Assembly: GCA_018340805.1 (NCBI GenBank) | Contig: JACMZG010001914.1 | Coordinates: 42,479,643-42,543,642, forward strand | Origin: Microvelia longipes | Lineage: Eukaryota > Arthropoda > Insecta > Hemiptera > Veliidae | DNA: 64,000 nucleotides | Direction: 5' to 3' | Part shown: one piece after another, positions 11,272 to 24,578 of the stretch | How positions within the stretch are numbered: position 1 is the stretch's first letter | Layout of the letters: every line of letters begins with the position of its first letter | Notes under the pieces: model-generated | Database searches by the model: none | What the model was told of the DNA's origin: nothing | Seen by the model: only the letters and a program-made list of their open reading frames with translations | Program-made: the position numbers and the translations under genes

Positions 11272-12665
11272 CTACACTATTCTTGTTATATGATTACATA
11301 GAATTTTATCAGTAAACTCAAAAGTCAATTTGTCTATCCACTGGCTAAGAAATAGTTTAAATTTTGATATTTTTGTGACATTTCTTATAACTAGAGGTAA
11401 AAGATTGTACATGTTAATTCCAGTATGGTATATAGAGTTACACTTGACTTTCTTACTACAATTAGATTTAAAAAGATTTTGGTTGATTTTACTCCGTGTT
11501 GAATAACTGTGATCTACAACCTTATAGTCTTTGACATTTTTATGAATAAATATTAAGGAGTATTTGACCAAGAGCTTGTTAAGAGGTAAAATTTTAGTTT
11601 CTTGAAAGAGTAGATCAGTGCTATAATCAATAGATTTAAAAAACATAGTCTTGATTACCTTTTTTTGTAATTTGAAAATGGTGTTAAAATTAGTTTTTGT
11701 AGTGAACCCCCAAAAAGGTAGGGCATATAACAGTCTACTATTAAATATAGCTTGGTAAAACATCACCAATTGATCAACATTAGCTATGCTTCTTAATTTA
11801 TAAAATAAATAGGTCAAAGAATTTAATATTTTGCTTAGTTGTAAAATATGGTAATTCCAATTTAAATATTGATCAATATATACTCCTAGATATTTAACAC
11901 ATACAACTTTTTTTATTATAATGATTTTGTTATTTGAGATGAAAGTAACCTCTCTTTCATTGCTATTTTTCTTTACAATTAAAATCAATCCAGCAACTTT
12001 TAGTAGAGTTAAGATTTAGACCATTAGCGTGTAACCATTCATTAATTTTGCTTAAACACTCTTCAGCATAATGTTTTACTTCACACCACGATTTAGCTTT
12101 TAAAACTACAACTGAGTCATCAGCAAAGCAAAAGAGTTGACCAGGTATACATACGTTGAGCAAATCATTAATATACAAAGAAAAAAGCTGGGCCCCAAGG
12201 AACTTCCTTGAGGTACCCCGTAAATTACCTTAAGAGAAGAGCTAAGTATGTCATTTATTTTTACTTGCTGTGACCTACCACTCAAGTAGCTTTGCATGAG
12301 TGCTAATGGCATTCCACTTAGGCCATAACTTCTTAATTTCTTAATAAGTATATGGTGCTCAACAAGATCAAACGCTTTAGTAAGGTCTAAAAATATAGCT
12401 ATAGTTTTAAAATTTACATTTAAGTTATTAATTACACTTCTTAGAAGGTTATCTATAGCATTGTCAGTTGAAGAATTTTGTTTAAAACCAAATTGTTTTT
12501 TACTAATAATTTTATTTTCTGCTAAAAAAGTATCTAATCTTTTTTTAATACAAGTTTCTATAATTTTTGCAAAATTATTAATTAGGCTAATTGGTCTATA
12601 GTTGTTTAAAAGTTGTGTATCATCAGCCTTATGTATTGGAGTTACTACGGTTAACTTAAATTTAT
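11272..12665 (-). pseudogene. CR1/Jockey-like non-LTR reverse transcriptase, 5'-truncated and frameshifted
   Basis: Read on the minus strand from about 12665, the pieces give the usual reverse transcriptase order: a YRPISL block, then KQFGF, a FLDLTKAFD motif, GVPQGSSLGP, the catalytic FADD box near 12125 and a C-terminal KYLGVYIDQYLNW block. A thumb region follows, ending in YNLLPLVIRN at about 11380. There is no RNase H after it, which fits CR1/L2/Daphne-type elements of the Jockey superfamily. At least two frame changes separate the pieces (around 12120-12180 and 11970), and the endonuclease and ORF1 are missing. It abuts another reverse transcriptase remnant at 12690. Confidence 0.85.
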
Positions 12666-12689
12666 ACCTTACACAAGTTATACCTTAGT

Positions 12690-13030
12690 GTTTTTAATTT
12701 CTATACTATGAACATAGCTGGTACAGTTAGTAAGTCAAGGTCCTTAAAAATCGGTTCACACTTAGCTTTATACGGCGCTCCTACAATGCATCTCAGAATT
12801 TTCTTTTGGATTCTCAATCTTTACGGCTTTGCTAGAATTCCCCCAAAGTTCAACCCCGTATAGCTTAGACACAAACAACCCATGATATGCTTGGACTAAT
12901 TCTTCTTTGCTTAAATATTTTTGCAATTGTTTTATCACAAAATAAGTTGAATTAAGTTTATTAGCTAATAACTTAATGTGATTGTCCCAGTTAATTTTTC
13001 ATCGAGGTTAAGTCCTAATAGTTTGGTTTC
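12690..13030 (-). pseudogene. Second non-LTR reverse transcriptase C-terminal fragment
   Basis: In shifting frames the minus strand reads LDEKLTWDNHIKLLANKLN, then YHGLFVSKLYGVELWGNS, then KILRCIVGAPYKAKCEPIF. These match the order of blocks after the catalytic domain of Jockey-superfamily reverse transcriptases. It is a different lineage from the copy at 11272-12665, because the thumb region is repeated with different residues. Confidence 0.7.
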
Positions 13031-13191
13031 TTAGATGTAGTTTAAAGTCCTGTTCACTTAGTGAGTTTTAGCGAATTTCCTTTGAAAATTCGCCTAATGG
13101 GATAGGCGTCATGGCGGAATTCGAACCTCGGACCACGACACAAATCCGTTTCAGAGGTCCCTTATGACGAAAAAAAATTTTTCGCGAGACT

Positions 13192-13408
<217 letters not shown>

Positions 13409-13599
13409 TTTCTAGACACTTTCTTGTAAACACTCTATCTTTCGAACGGATTAATATTTTTTAACCAAACTTGGTACAAAAATCAACCTTGGGGAGGACA
13501 CGAACCCTATTGAAAAACAGGTTTTTGTGACGTCATTAACCCGGTTTGCTGAGTCAGCGAAAGGGTTAATATTTTTTGCCGCGAAAAAGGTCAATATTT

Positions 13600-14110
13600 A
13601 TGTTTTTTGAGACGCTGAATCGAATGAAACCGGTCCGAAGTCGATACGACCACTCTAAGTGACCTAAAAATCGAAAAACCATTGTAAATGACCAAAAACT
13701 AAAATTTAGGTCGATAAAAAATAAATTTCGAGTAGGGTGTCGTTTTCTATGTAATTTTGGGCGCTGAACCGAATGAAACCGGTCCGAAGTCGATACGACC
13801 ACTCTAAGTGACCTAAAAATCGAAAAAACCATTGTAAATGACCGAAAACCAAAATTTAGGTCGATAAAAAATAAATTTCGAGTAGGGTGTCGTTTTCTAT
13901 GTAATTTTGGGCGCTGAATCGAATGAAACCGGTCCGAAGTCGATACGACCACTTTAAGTTACCAAAAAGTCGAAAAAACCACAAAAATTATAAAAAACTA
14001 AAATTACGGTCGTTGAAAATTAAATTTCGATTAGGGGTCGTTTTCTATGTTTTTGGGCCTCTGAGTTGAATACCAGTGGTCCGGAGTCAATACGACCACT
14101 CAAACTCTGG
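13600..14110. repeat. ~149-base satellite, about 3.5 units
   Basis: The word CGCTGAATCGAATGAAACCGG recurs at 13613, 13762 and 13912, with a diverged unit near 14055. Units share a GTCGATACGACCACT block and a GTGTCGTTTTCTATG block. Similar units occur at 49345-49525. The long minus-strand frame here is a product of the repeat. Confidence 0.9.
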
Positions 14111-14187
14111 GTACCTGGGTTCGAATCCTGGAAGGGTCCATAATTTTTTATCGTTTTTTACTTAATATAAGTTTACAACTAGAAAAA

Positions 14188-14897
14188 AATTCTGGCGCGG
14201 TGGTCCGCATGTCGGCGAATTTCCTTTGAATGCGTGTTTCCGTGCTTTTTACATTATATAAGTTTACAACTACTAAATAAATAATTCCGGCGCGGTGGTC
14301 CGCTGTCGGGCGAATTTCATTTAGAATGCGTGTTTCCGTGCTAAGCAACCCATTTCTTGCTTATGCAAGAACCATGCCCATTGCGTGGTTCCGGTTCATA
14401 CTTTAGAACCTAAGCAGTTACTCAATTGTCAAGCACTGCTCGTAACTCATTTTGTGTGTATTTTTCAAAGGAAATGCGCATAATTATCCAGTTGGTTGTA
14501 CAAAACTATGCCTCTAAAAATAGATGTACACACTATTATTTGCACTAGTTTAAAGATTAGTTACTTATCTTTAAGCTTATTCAGTTATCTTTAAAGGATT
14601 TAGCGCATTTCCTTTGAAAAATACAGACAAAATGAGTTACGAGCAGTGCTTGACAATTGAGTAACTGCTTAGGTTCTAAAGTATGAACCGGAACCACGCA
14701 ATGGGCATGGTTCTTGCATAAGCAAGAAATGGGTTGCTTAGCACGGAAACACGCATTCTAAATGAAATTCGCCCGACAGCGGACCACCGCGCCGGAATTA
14801 TTTATTTAGTAGTTGTAAACTTATATAATGTAAAAAGCACGGAAACACGCATTCAAAGGAAATTCGCCCGACATGCGGACCACCGCGCCAGAATTAT
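14188..14897. mobile_element. Foldback element with ~290-base inverted arms
   Basis: The left arm (14188-14478) and right arm (14588-14897) are nearly perfect inverted copies around a loop of about 110 bases. Each arm contains an internal direct duplication of the GGCGCGGTGGTCCGC block. There is no transposase. It lies beside a reverse transcriptase remnant. A diverged end sequence recurs at 58838-58885. Confidence 0.85.
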
Positions 14898-15147
14898 TTA
14901 TTTAGTATTATAATAGTTAGTTTTTGTGTCATTCAGTTTTAGTTTGTTGAGTTTAATCCAGTTTGCTAAGTTGTCTAGTGTTTTATTGCAATTCTCCATC
15001 AGTGTCTTACTGTCACGTCCCATAACTATTAGAGATATGTCGTCTGCATATAGTCTTGTCTCACAGTCAGGTAGGAAGTCAGTGACGTCATTAATGTAAA
15101 TATTAAACAGCAATGGTCCTAATATTGAGCCTTGAGGTACCCCCTTT
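14898..15147 (-). pseudogene. Non-LTR reverse transcriptase fragment with YADD box
   Basis: The minus-strand frame gives GVPQGSILGPLLFNIYINDV followed by a YADD catalytic box and LNKLKLNDTKT, classic core reverse transcriptase motifs of the Jockey/CR1 group. It is truncated on both sides: downstream by the foldback element, upstream by a poly(A)-like run. Confidence 0.8.
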
Positions 15148-15344
15148 TTTTAAATTATGAGATGTTATAGGTTTTTATATAACAATCTTTACTGTATCAT
15201 TTGTCTAATTATTTGCTAATATATATATTTATTTTTATGTTTGATAATGGCTTTATAGCCGAAACGTTACACTAATCGTCTTTTTAATTTGCACACACGA
15301 CACTAATCGTCGTTTAATTTGCAACTAAACGTTGCACTAATCGC

Positions 15345-15455
15345 CGTTTGAAAACGGCGAAATACTGCATGTGCCTAGAACTATTATTTTTTCTGTAGAG
15401 TCGTATCAGCAAGATTTAGATGCTTTAATGAGTCGTAAGTTGGCAGTGCCATACA
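15345..15455 (+). repeat. Direct repeat, right copy, flanking the composite block
   Basis: Matches 9728-9835. The preceding text has a TAATGGCTTTATAGCCGAAACG word with a perfect GGCU/AGCC hairpin next to GAAA, which is hammerhead-like but with a mutated CUGAUGA. Confidence 0.7.
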
Positions 15456-16469
15456 TCACTACTGGGCTGATGACGGTTTTTGATTTACTTGCGATTGTAG
15501 TTTTGCTATTTTTCTTTGTAATAAATTTCACATTTTCCATTGCTGCGCACATCCTAACTTTATTCTCATTCATTCGTTTCATATTGTATGGCCGGATCTA
15601 CTATTAAAGCGTTTAAAGCTACTATTAATACGTCTCTTGTTTTCAAGAGACGTATAAACTAAGAAGTAGAGAGATCCGTTTATGTAAAAAGAGACGCAGG
15701 AATTATGATTTAATATTTTTATAACTAAATAGTAAAAAATAATTGCACCGGTAATAAAGGAAGAAAATAACGTGGTATAAATTAAAAACTTAACAACATA
15801 AAACGGATATGAAGTATAAAAACAAATAATCAATAATTGAAGAGTAATTGATTAAAAGTTTTGATTAATAAAGCGCTGTTTAGTGAAATGGAACAAAGGG
15901 ATGTATATTTTTCATTTAGTAATGTATTTATCTAGTGAGGAAAATCGTGTGTGAGATAGGATGGGAAAGTGTTTACTTTATGCCGACAATAGGTGGAAAA
16001 CAGCGTAAAGAGGAGGAAAAAATACAAACGAGCGAAGAAGGGAAAGTGTGGCGAATATTAAAAAATCTCTCTTTTAGAAAAAAAGAGCTTTAGAATGTTA
16101 AGAGTCGATTTACAGTGAGCTATAGACTCGGATTGATCTCTCTCTACCTTGTCGTCAGTGTTAGTTTAAATATTGAGTGTAAATGTGTGTCTGTGTAGAA
16201 AGTCTGCTGGTGAAACAGACTTATATAAAATTTTATCTGAATAAACTAATGAAAGAAGTAGTGAATATAATAAAGCCAATGAATGTATAAATTGAACAGG
16301 AAAACATCCTTTCTAAAAAATATTGTTTGAAGTTAAATTGTTTATTTATTTTTTAATTTTTTATTTATGTAATTAATTGTTAAATTAGGAATAGAGATTT
16401 TTTCTATCTAAATGTTAAATTAATGATAGAGCTTTAATATAATCTTTTATCTAAATGTTAAATTTTAGT

Positions 16470-16975
16470 TGAGTACATTTTTATTAAAATTTCAATCAAC
16501 ACCATATAAAATGTTGATATATTTATAATTCACAATATAATGTGCGAGAGACACCTAGGAAATGTAACTAGCAACATGCAATGCTACATCTGGGAATTGT
16601 TCTATCATTCGACATTCGTCGTCATTGGTGGTTCGACATAATGTCATGTATCACTCTGCTTCGTTACGTTTAACTTATCCTGGGCGCCGACAGAGCCTGA
16701 ACTCACTCTGACCTTCAATTAATTCCGAAGAATATAATGTAAAGAATTACCGCCATCATGCCTGGTAAGCAAAAAATATATCACTTGATACTACCGAGTG
16801 TTGCAAAACATGAATACTTGACACAAAATAATTGTGCGAAAGACACCTAGAAAATGAAACAAGCAAAAAGCAATGCTACATCTAAGAACTGTTCCCAGAT
16901 GTAGTTGCACAATTATATTGTGTCAACTATTCATGTTTTGCAAAACTCGGTAGTATCAAATGGTATTTATTTATA
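16470..16975. mobile_element. Palindromic non-coding insertion in unit B
   Basis: Absent from the matching place in unit A. It holds two direct copies of a roughly 60-base word (GTGCGAGAGACACCTAGG near 16541 and a variant near 16833). It also has an inverted pair around 16785-16970 (ACTACCGAGTGTTGCAAAAC against its complement). MITE-like; the superfamily is not evident. Confidence 0.6.
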
Positions 16976-17144
16976 ATAGGTTGCTCGTTATGGGGGGTTC
17001 ACACATATTGGATGGATCACACATATCTTATTCTGATTACTTACAGAAAACTACTCTAGAAGGAAGATGGTGGTTTATTAAATAAAGATTATTAATAAAA
17101 TGTTCGGTACTGAAGTTTATATTTGAAATTATAGTTTACATTTT

Positions 17145-18136
17145 TTTAACCGTGGGGCTTTGGGTGAACTCACACCGGATGGCCAGTCCGGAACCCCACA
17201 GAAAAAGGGGATTCCTCTGACTAGGAATCCTGGCCTAATTAAGTCTGAAAGATATCAGGGTGTTAATCAGAAAACATAAGTAGCATTCAGAGTTAATACG
17301 TTTATTGATAAATGTAAGTTGACATTATATATTTATACGTTGTATTAAAATAACTAGTATAATAGTAGGTATGCTTAACAGGTCTAGGTAAGATCAGTCA
17401 GTTTATAAGTTAATCAATTACTACTATGCACATACAAACGGTAAACTCTACTACAAGACAAAGAATTACTTACAGGTCGCTGCGACGATAAATGTGAGGA
17501 GCATCTCATCTCTTACTCGATTTTCAAGCTGATACTAATGGGTTACTAAAACTGTACTATTAAATGACTATCTGATTACTGTATTGTTACTACTCTATTA
17601 ACTCTTCTATCACTTCTTGACAACTCTCTCTTGATTACTCTCTGACGACTCCTTATTGATTGGTCTCCAGAGCTAGCTTAAATAGCCAAGGGTGGTAACC
17701 CCTTCCAGAAGACCAATCCTATCGGCACGTGTGCTCATAATCTAATTGGACATGTTAAATTCACGGGTTTCACTCACACTCATTCACACTGACATAACAA
17801 CGCATTCATTTACAGGCTTTCAAGGCTAAAAGAACATGTTAATTAAAAACATCTGCCGATGTTATCTCATAGAATCATAATCTATTTTGACATGTTAAAT
17901 TCACGGGATTCACTCACACTCATTCACACTGACATAACTACGCATTCATTAACAGGCTTTCAAGGCTAAAAGAACATGGTAATTAAAAACATCTGCCGAT
18001 GTTATCTCGACCCTGGGATTGTTTGTCCAACTCAGGATGATCTCATCCCAACTCAGGATGATCTCATCCTTCAAATATGTTGTGTTCAAACTCAATAACA
18101 AACTTAATAACAAGCTTAACCAATGCCCGTGTTATA
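17145..18136 (-). mobile_element. LTR, copy 1 (3'-most in element orientation)
   Basis: About 990 bases, repeated at 20842 and 24579. On the minus strand it starts TATAACAC and ends CGGTTAAA, so it is not a TG...CA type. The left flank ATTTT (17140-17144) matches the right flank of copy 3 and forms a 5-base target duplication. Within it a block of about 130 bases is present twice in tandem. Confidence 0.8.
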
Positions 18137-20841
18137 ATATCCCCGTAACAAAATTAAGCCGAAATCGGGAAACTGGCTGTTTGCCGATTTTGACCTGACC
18201 CAGGGGTATGGCATAGCAACATGAGCAGTAGACTTAACCTGACTGACCCTAGAAGCAATTTTCCCCTAGCAAAAAATTCTATACAAAAGTACCAATGCTA
18301 GAAATAGTATTACATGTAAAGTGTTATAATAGAAAATAAAAAAAAAAATCATTTGACAACCTAATTACCCGATTACAACAATCTGCGTTTAAATAGGTAG
18401 AAAAAATAAAGTATAACATAAAGTTAAATTCAATTAAATAAGAATGTAATGTAATAATAAATCAGATAGTTATTAATTAGTTATTGTATCCAATATTTGT
18501 TTGGAACATAACAATCAATGAATAGTACAAAACATAAATATACATAAATATTATAAAATATTGATGAATTCATTTTTTCCCAAAAAATGCAGTTTATAAG
18601 TATATACAGGTAAAAGATGATGAACCCTTTGAACTAATTAGATACACAAAACTATTTAAATTAATACAAGTAACATTTAACATAATTAGTCATATACAGT
18701 TTTCCTTATCAATGTATATTACATTATATGCAGAGGTTCTGGTTGTCTATCCTGTCTCATCGATCCATTTGGTATCGGTATTATTGTAAATGTCGTCAAT
18801 GGTAGGTATGGAGCGGCATAACGTGTTGGTTGCTTCGTGGCGTTGAAAGGTCGTCCGAACAGCCCGCACGGCGGGATGGACACGCGCGCGGTTCTAAGTA
18901 GTAAAGTAACTAGCCCGATACCGAGCAGTACTGTTATGTCATCGAGATGGACCATGAAGAAGTAGTGTGGTAGGTCTTGGACTGCTGTCGTAGCATCCTT
19001 GCTTGCATAATAAGTTTATCAACGGAAACTTTTGGATATAATCTCGCACCACCGGAGAAAGTGGGCTTCCTTTCTGAGGTTCTCCTGCGTCATTAGTGCA
19101 TAATATGTTTGATCCGTGGTGACCAGGATATAATCAAAGTCTGGTAACAGAGTAAGAGTCTCTTTCGTACTGATATATAGGGTGGGAATGCAACACCCGG
19201 GACAGAGCTGCTACCATTGTTCGTTTGTATCGGGGTACAGTTAGCGTCAAATATAGCTATTATCAGGGTGTACCAGGCCAGTCTGCCCTAACTGATAGAA
19301 CAATACAGGGTCAGTTGTTGGCTCCATTAATAAATCTAGGCCTGCCCTGGTTATATTGCGCTGTATTTCCCTGTAGGTTGCTTGAAGCGTAGAAGGCGTA
19401 ATAATTTGCTCTAGCGGAGGTCTCCGCATGTATGGCACTATAAATCAGGTCAGACACATAAGATATGTCTGTAAAAAGGATATCAGTGGCAACTGATAAC
19501 GACCTGATATATGCAAAAAAATTTCATGAAACAATAACTGATCAAACCTAAGGCTAAGCTCTGTCAAGTCTCTGTTAGTCTTAATGTTAAAGTCAGTAAA
19601 AATATTAGCCAGTCTCTCATAGTCTTTAGTCGTATAAACTGTCTTTTCTAGCAAGTGAGTAATGTCTTCTATGTTTGACTAGTACCCACCAAATTTAGGT
19701 CATACGGTGCGATACCTAATATTATATTTACCATCGTATAGTAAAATTTTACAGTCACCATATAATATTGTTATTTACAAAACTTTTTTCGTAAGGGTTC
19801 TCCCGCCGGGAATCGAACACAGGTCTCTAGGCTAGAGGCTAGTGTATCCCCGTTCTATTTACACACGGGATTTGTTATCTACTCATTAATTATGCTCTAT
19901 TGAACACGACTTATTTTTATTGACTAGATAAACCATCCCATTGAATCAGTCTCTTCTGTCTAGAGATAAAGACAGCATTCTAGGGAGGGTGAGAACTTTT
20001 CTATTTATTACAACCTTAGTTCAATTAAGTCGTTCGGCTAAGTGACGTCGTCGTATTTATCTGTACGTCTTTACATCGAAGGCTTGATGAGCCTATTTTC
20101 AGAGCCCCTCATCTCCTTTGATTTAAAGTAGAAATTTAGAGCAGGTAATTCATTTCTTTTGTAGTTAGGTATGTGTTTATATATGTTCCTATCTGCTCGC
20201 TGAAGTGGTGAGCAGTTGCGTTAATTATTTTCCTAAATCATTATAATTACGCTCACTCGTCTAAAATTACATCATGTATTTACAGTTACTTATCCTAATA
20301 TTAACCACAAATCGTACGTAGTGTACCGATTTATCTATCTAAGTCCATTATTTTATTAAGTACATCCTGTTAACATATATTAAACAGATATTAAACTTTA
20401 TGTGTTACTTATACAAAAGTCGAAATTAAAGTTACCTATCCTAATATTAACCACAATGCCTACATGTCCCAATATTATCTATCTAGGTTTATTATTTTAT
20501 ACAAATATATCCTGTTAACATATATTAAACAGATATTAAACTTTATGTGTACTTATACAAAGTCGATTCGATTTATATCGGCTCATACCGCGCAATTTAA
20601 TAGATTAACATTGCAATTAGAGTTTACATGTTCGATTTTTATAATTTTCATTTTAATTATATAATTATTTATACCACTGGAGAAGGTCTAGGTGTTCCCT
20701 GACCAATTTCTTCGAAGTGCTTTACTATTAATCTTATCATTATTCCACTTTATACCGTGGCCACAATTTTCCAAATAATTTCTTTTACCCGTCCTTAACG
20801 TATCATTTATCATGCGCATAACGTATCATCACATGCGCCAC
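18137..20841 (-). mobile_element. LTR-element internal region, copy 1
   Basis: About 2.7 kb between LTR copies 1 and 2. It matches 21822-24578 but with many one-base losses. It lacks any gag, protease, reverse transcriptase or integrase motif. It holds an env-like remnant and a tRNA-like B-box word (GTTCGATTCCCGGCGGG on the minus strand near 19800). Confidence 0.75.
18719..19690 (-). pseudogene. Env-like membrane-protein remnant, copy 1
   Basis: Broken by several one-base indels relative to the better copy at 22383-23410. The N-terminal helical part lies at about 19654-19445, a middle segment at 19438-19247 and the C-terminal part at 18955-18719. It shows the same order of helix-rich region, ectodomain-like region, hydrophobic segment and basic tail. 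No intact protein can be read. Confidence 0.45.
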
Positions 20842-21821
20842 TTTAACCGTGGGCTTTGGGTGAACTCACACGGATGGCCAGTCCGGAACCCCACAGAAAA
20901 GGGGATTCCTCTGACTAGGAATCCTGGCCTAATTAAGTCTGAAAGATATCAGGGTGTTAATCAGAAAACATAAGTAGCATTCAGAGTTAATACGTTTATT
21001 GATAATGTAAGTTGACATTATATTTATACGTTGTATTAAAATAACTAGTATAATAGTAGGTATGCTTAACAGGTCTAGGTAAGATCAGTCAGTTTATAAG
21101 TTAATCAATTACTACTATGCACATACAAACGGTAAACTCTACTACAAGACAAAGAATTACTTACAGGTCGCTGCGACGATAAATGTGAGGAGCATCTCAT
21201 CTCTTACTCGATTTTCAAGCTGATACTAATGGGTTACTAAAACTGTACTATTAAATGACTATCTGATTACTGTATTGTTACTACTCTTTAACTCTTCTAT
21301 CACTTCTTGAAACTCTCTCTTGATTACTCTCTGACGACTCCTTATTGATTGGTCTCCAGAGCTAGCTTAAATAGCCAAGGGTGGTAACCCCTTCCAGAAG
21401 ACCAATCCTATCGGCACGTGTGCTCATAATCTAATTGGACATGTTAAATTCACGGGTTTCACTCACACTCATTCACACTGACATAACAACGCATTCATTT
21501 CAGGCTTTCAAGGCTAAAAGAACATGTTAATTAAAACATCTGCGATGTTATCTCATAGAATCATAATCTATTTTGACATGTTAAATTCACGGGATTCACT
21601 CACACTCATTCACACTGACATAACTACGCGTTCATTAACAGGCTTTCAAGGCTAAAAACATGGTAATTAAAAACATCTGCCGATGTTATCTCGACCCTGG
21701 GATTGTTTGTCCTAACTCAGGATGATCTCATCCCAACTCAGGATGATCTCATCCTTCAAATATGTTGTGTTCAAACTCAATAACAAACTTAATAACAAGC
21801 TTAACCAATGCCCGTGTTATA
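20842..21821 (-). mobile_element. LTR, copy 2 (shared middle LTR)
   Basis: It sits between the two internal regions, so both share it. On the minus strand it is preceded by CCGGGGGATAT, a good polypurine tract ending right at TATAACAC, which supports the boundary and the minus orientation. Confidence 0.8.
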
Positions 21822-24578
21822 ATATCCCCCGGTAACAAAATTAAGCCGAAATCGGGAAACTGGCTGTTTGCCGATTTTGACCTGACCCAGGGGTATGGCA
21901 TAGCAACATGAGCAGTAGACTTAACCTGACTGACCCTAGAAGCAATTTTCCCCCTAGCAAAAAATTCTATACAAAAGTACAATGCTAGAAATAGTATTAC
22001 ATGTAAAGTGTTATAATAGAAAATTAATAAAAAAATCATTTGACAACCTAATTACCCGATTACAACAATCTGCGTTTAAATAGGTAGAACAAAACATAAA
22101 GTATAACATAAAGTTAAATTCAATTAAAATAAGAATGTAATGTAATAATAAATCAGATAGTTATTAATTAGTTATTGTATCCAATATTTGTTTGGAACAT
22201 AAACAATACAATGAATAGTACAAAACATAAATATACAATAAATATTATAAAATATTGATGAATCATTTTTTCCCAAAAAATGCAGTTTAACTAAGTATAC
22301 AGGTAAAAAGATGATGAACCCTTTGAACTAATTAGATACACAAACTATTTAAATTAATACAAGTAACATTTAACATAATTAGTCATATACAGTTTCCCTT
22401 ATCAACATGTATAATTATATACAATGCAGAAGGTTCTGGTTGTCTATCCTGTCTCATCGATCCTCCATGAGTATCGGGATATCTGGTCCACTGAAGAAGC
22501 AGGATACGTGTCGTCAATGGTAGGTATGGAGCGGCATAACGTGTTGGTTGCTTCGTGGCGTTGAAAGGTCGTCCGAACAGCCCGCACGGCGGGGATGGAC
22601 ACGTCGCGCCGGTTCCTAAGTAGTAAAGTAGTACTAGCCCCAAGATACCGAGCAGTACTGTTATGTCATCCGAGATGGACCATGAAGAAGTAGTGTGGTA
22701 GGTCTTGGACTGCTGTCGTAGCATCCTTGCTTGCATAAGTTTATCAACGGAAACTTTTGGATATAATCTCGCACCACCGGAGAAGTGGGCTTCCTTTCTG
22801 AGGTTCTCCTGCGTCATTAGTGCATAATATGTTTGATCCGTGGTGACCAGGATATAATCAAAGTCTGGTAACAGAGTAAGAGTCTCTTTCGTACTGATAT
22901 CATAGGGTGGGAATGCAAACACCCGGGACAGAGCTGCTACCATTGTTCGTTGTATCGGTGGTACAGTTAGCGTCAAATATAGCCTATTATCAGGGTGTAC
23001 CAGGCCAGTCTGCCCTAACTGATAGAACAATACAGGGTCAGTTGTTGGCTCCATTAATAAATCTAGGCCTGCCCTGGTTATATTTGCGCTGTATTTCCCT
23101 GTAGGTTGCTTGAAGCGTAGAAGGCGTAATAAATTTGCCTCGTAGCGGAGGTCTCCGCATGTATGGCACTATAAATCAGGTCAGACACATAAGATATGTC
23201 TGTAAAAAGGATATCAGTGGCACTGATAACGACCTGATATATGCAAAAAATTTCATGAAACAATAACTGATCAAACCTAAGGCTAAGCTCTGTCAAGTCT
23301 CTGTTAGTCTTAATGTTAAGTCAGTAAAATAATTAGCCAGTCTCTCATAGTCTTTAGTCGTATAAACTGTCTTTTCTAGCAAGTGAGTAATGTCTTCTAT
23401 GTTTGACTAGTACCACCAAATTTAGGTCATACCGGTGCGATACCTAATAATTTATTTTACCATCGTTAGTAAATTTTACAGTCACCATATAATTTTGTTA
23501 TTTACAAAACTTTTTTCGTAAGGGTTTCTCCCGCCGGGAATCGAACACACAGGTCTCTAGGCTAGAGGCTAGTGTATCCCGTTCTATTTACACACGGGAT
23601 TTGTTATCTACTCATTAATTATGCTCTATTGAACACGACTTATTTTTATTGACTAGATAAACCATCCCATTGAATCAAGTCTCTCATTCTGTCTAGAGTA
23701 AAGACAGCATTCTAGGGAGGGGTGAGAACTTTTCTTTTATTACAACCTTAGTTCAATTAAGTCGTTCGGCTAAGTGACGTCGTCGTATTTATCTGTACGT
23801 CTTTACATCGAAAGGCTTGATGAGCCTATTTTCAGAGCCCCTCATCTCCTTTGATTTAAAGTAGAAATTTAGAGCAGGTAATTCATTTCTTTTGTAGTTA
23901 GGTATGTGTTTATATATGTTCCTATCTGCTCGCTGAAGTGGTGAGCAGTTGCGTTAATTATTTTCCTAAATCATTATAATTACGCTCACTCGTCTAAAAT
24001 TACATCATGTATTTACAGTTACTTATATCCTAATATTAACCACAAATCGTACGTAGTGTACCGATTTATCTATCTAAGTCCATTATTTTATATAAGTACA
24101 TCCTGTTAACATATATTAAACAGATATTAAACTTTATGTGTTACTTATACAAAAGTCGAAATTAAAGTTACCTATCCTAATATTAACCACAATGCCTACA
24201 TGTCCAATATTATCTATCTAGGTTTTATTTTATACAAATATATCCTGTTAACATATATTAAACAGATATTAAACTTTATGTGTTACTTATACAAAAGTCG
24301 ATTCGAATTTATATCGGCTCATACCGCGCAATTTAATAGATTAACATTGCATTATGAGTTTACATGTTCGATTTTTATAATTTTCATTTAATTAATTATT
24401 AATTTTATACCACTGGAGAAGGTCTAGGTGTTCCCCTGACCAATTTCTTCGAAGTGCTTTACTATTAATCTTATCATTATTCCACTTTATACCGTGGCCA
24501 CAATTTTCCAAATAATTTCTTTTACCCGTCCTTAACGTATCATTTATCATGCGCATAACGTATCATCACATGCGCCAC
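21822..24578 (-). mobile_element. LTR-element internal region, copy 2
   Basis: About 2.76 kb. On the minus strand the LTR end CGGTTAAA is followed after one base by TGGCGCATG, a plausible primer-binding site. An untranslated stretch of about 1.1 kb then leads to the env-like remnant and the polypurine tract. No gag or pol motif was found, so this is a non-autonomous or internally deleted element. Confidence 0.75.
22383..23410 (-). pseudogene. Env-like membrane-protein remnant, copy 2
   Basis: The region opens after an in-frame stop with an acceptor-like ACTAG near 23411, as expected for a spliced env. The first part (about 23400-23080) is helix-rich, consistent with a coiled coil. The middle part (from the Met at 23054) is ectodomain-like. 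A hydrophobic stretch of about 18 residues follows near 22640-22690 (around GILGLVLLYYLG), then a cytoplasmic tail ending at 22383. Small frame breaks separate the parts. The order recalls envelope-type proteins of insect LTR elements, but I see no furin site or fusion-peptide signature, so the assignment is tentative. It is not functional as it stands. Confidence 0.45.

Noticed and set aside
13566..13952. 128-codon frame with a repeated SDRFHS phrase
   Set aside because: It is the ~149-base satellite read through; the period is not a multiple of three and the frame drifts.
23520..23585. tRNA gene inside the LTR-element internal region
   Set aside because: Only the 3' half (GTTCGATTCCCGGCGGG) looks tRNA-like and the T stem does not pair with its partner strand.
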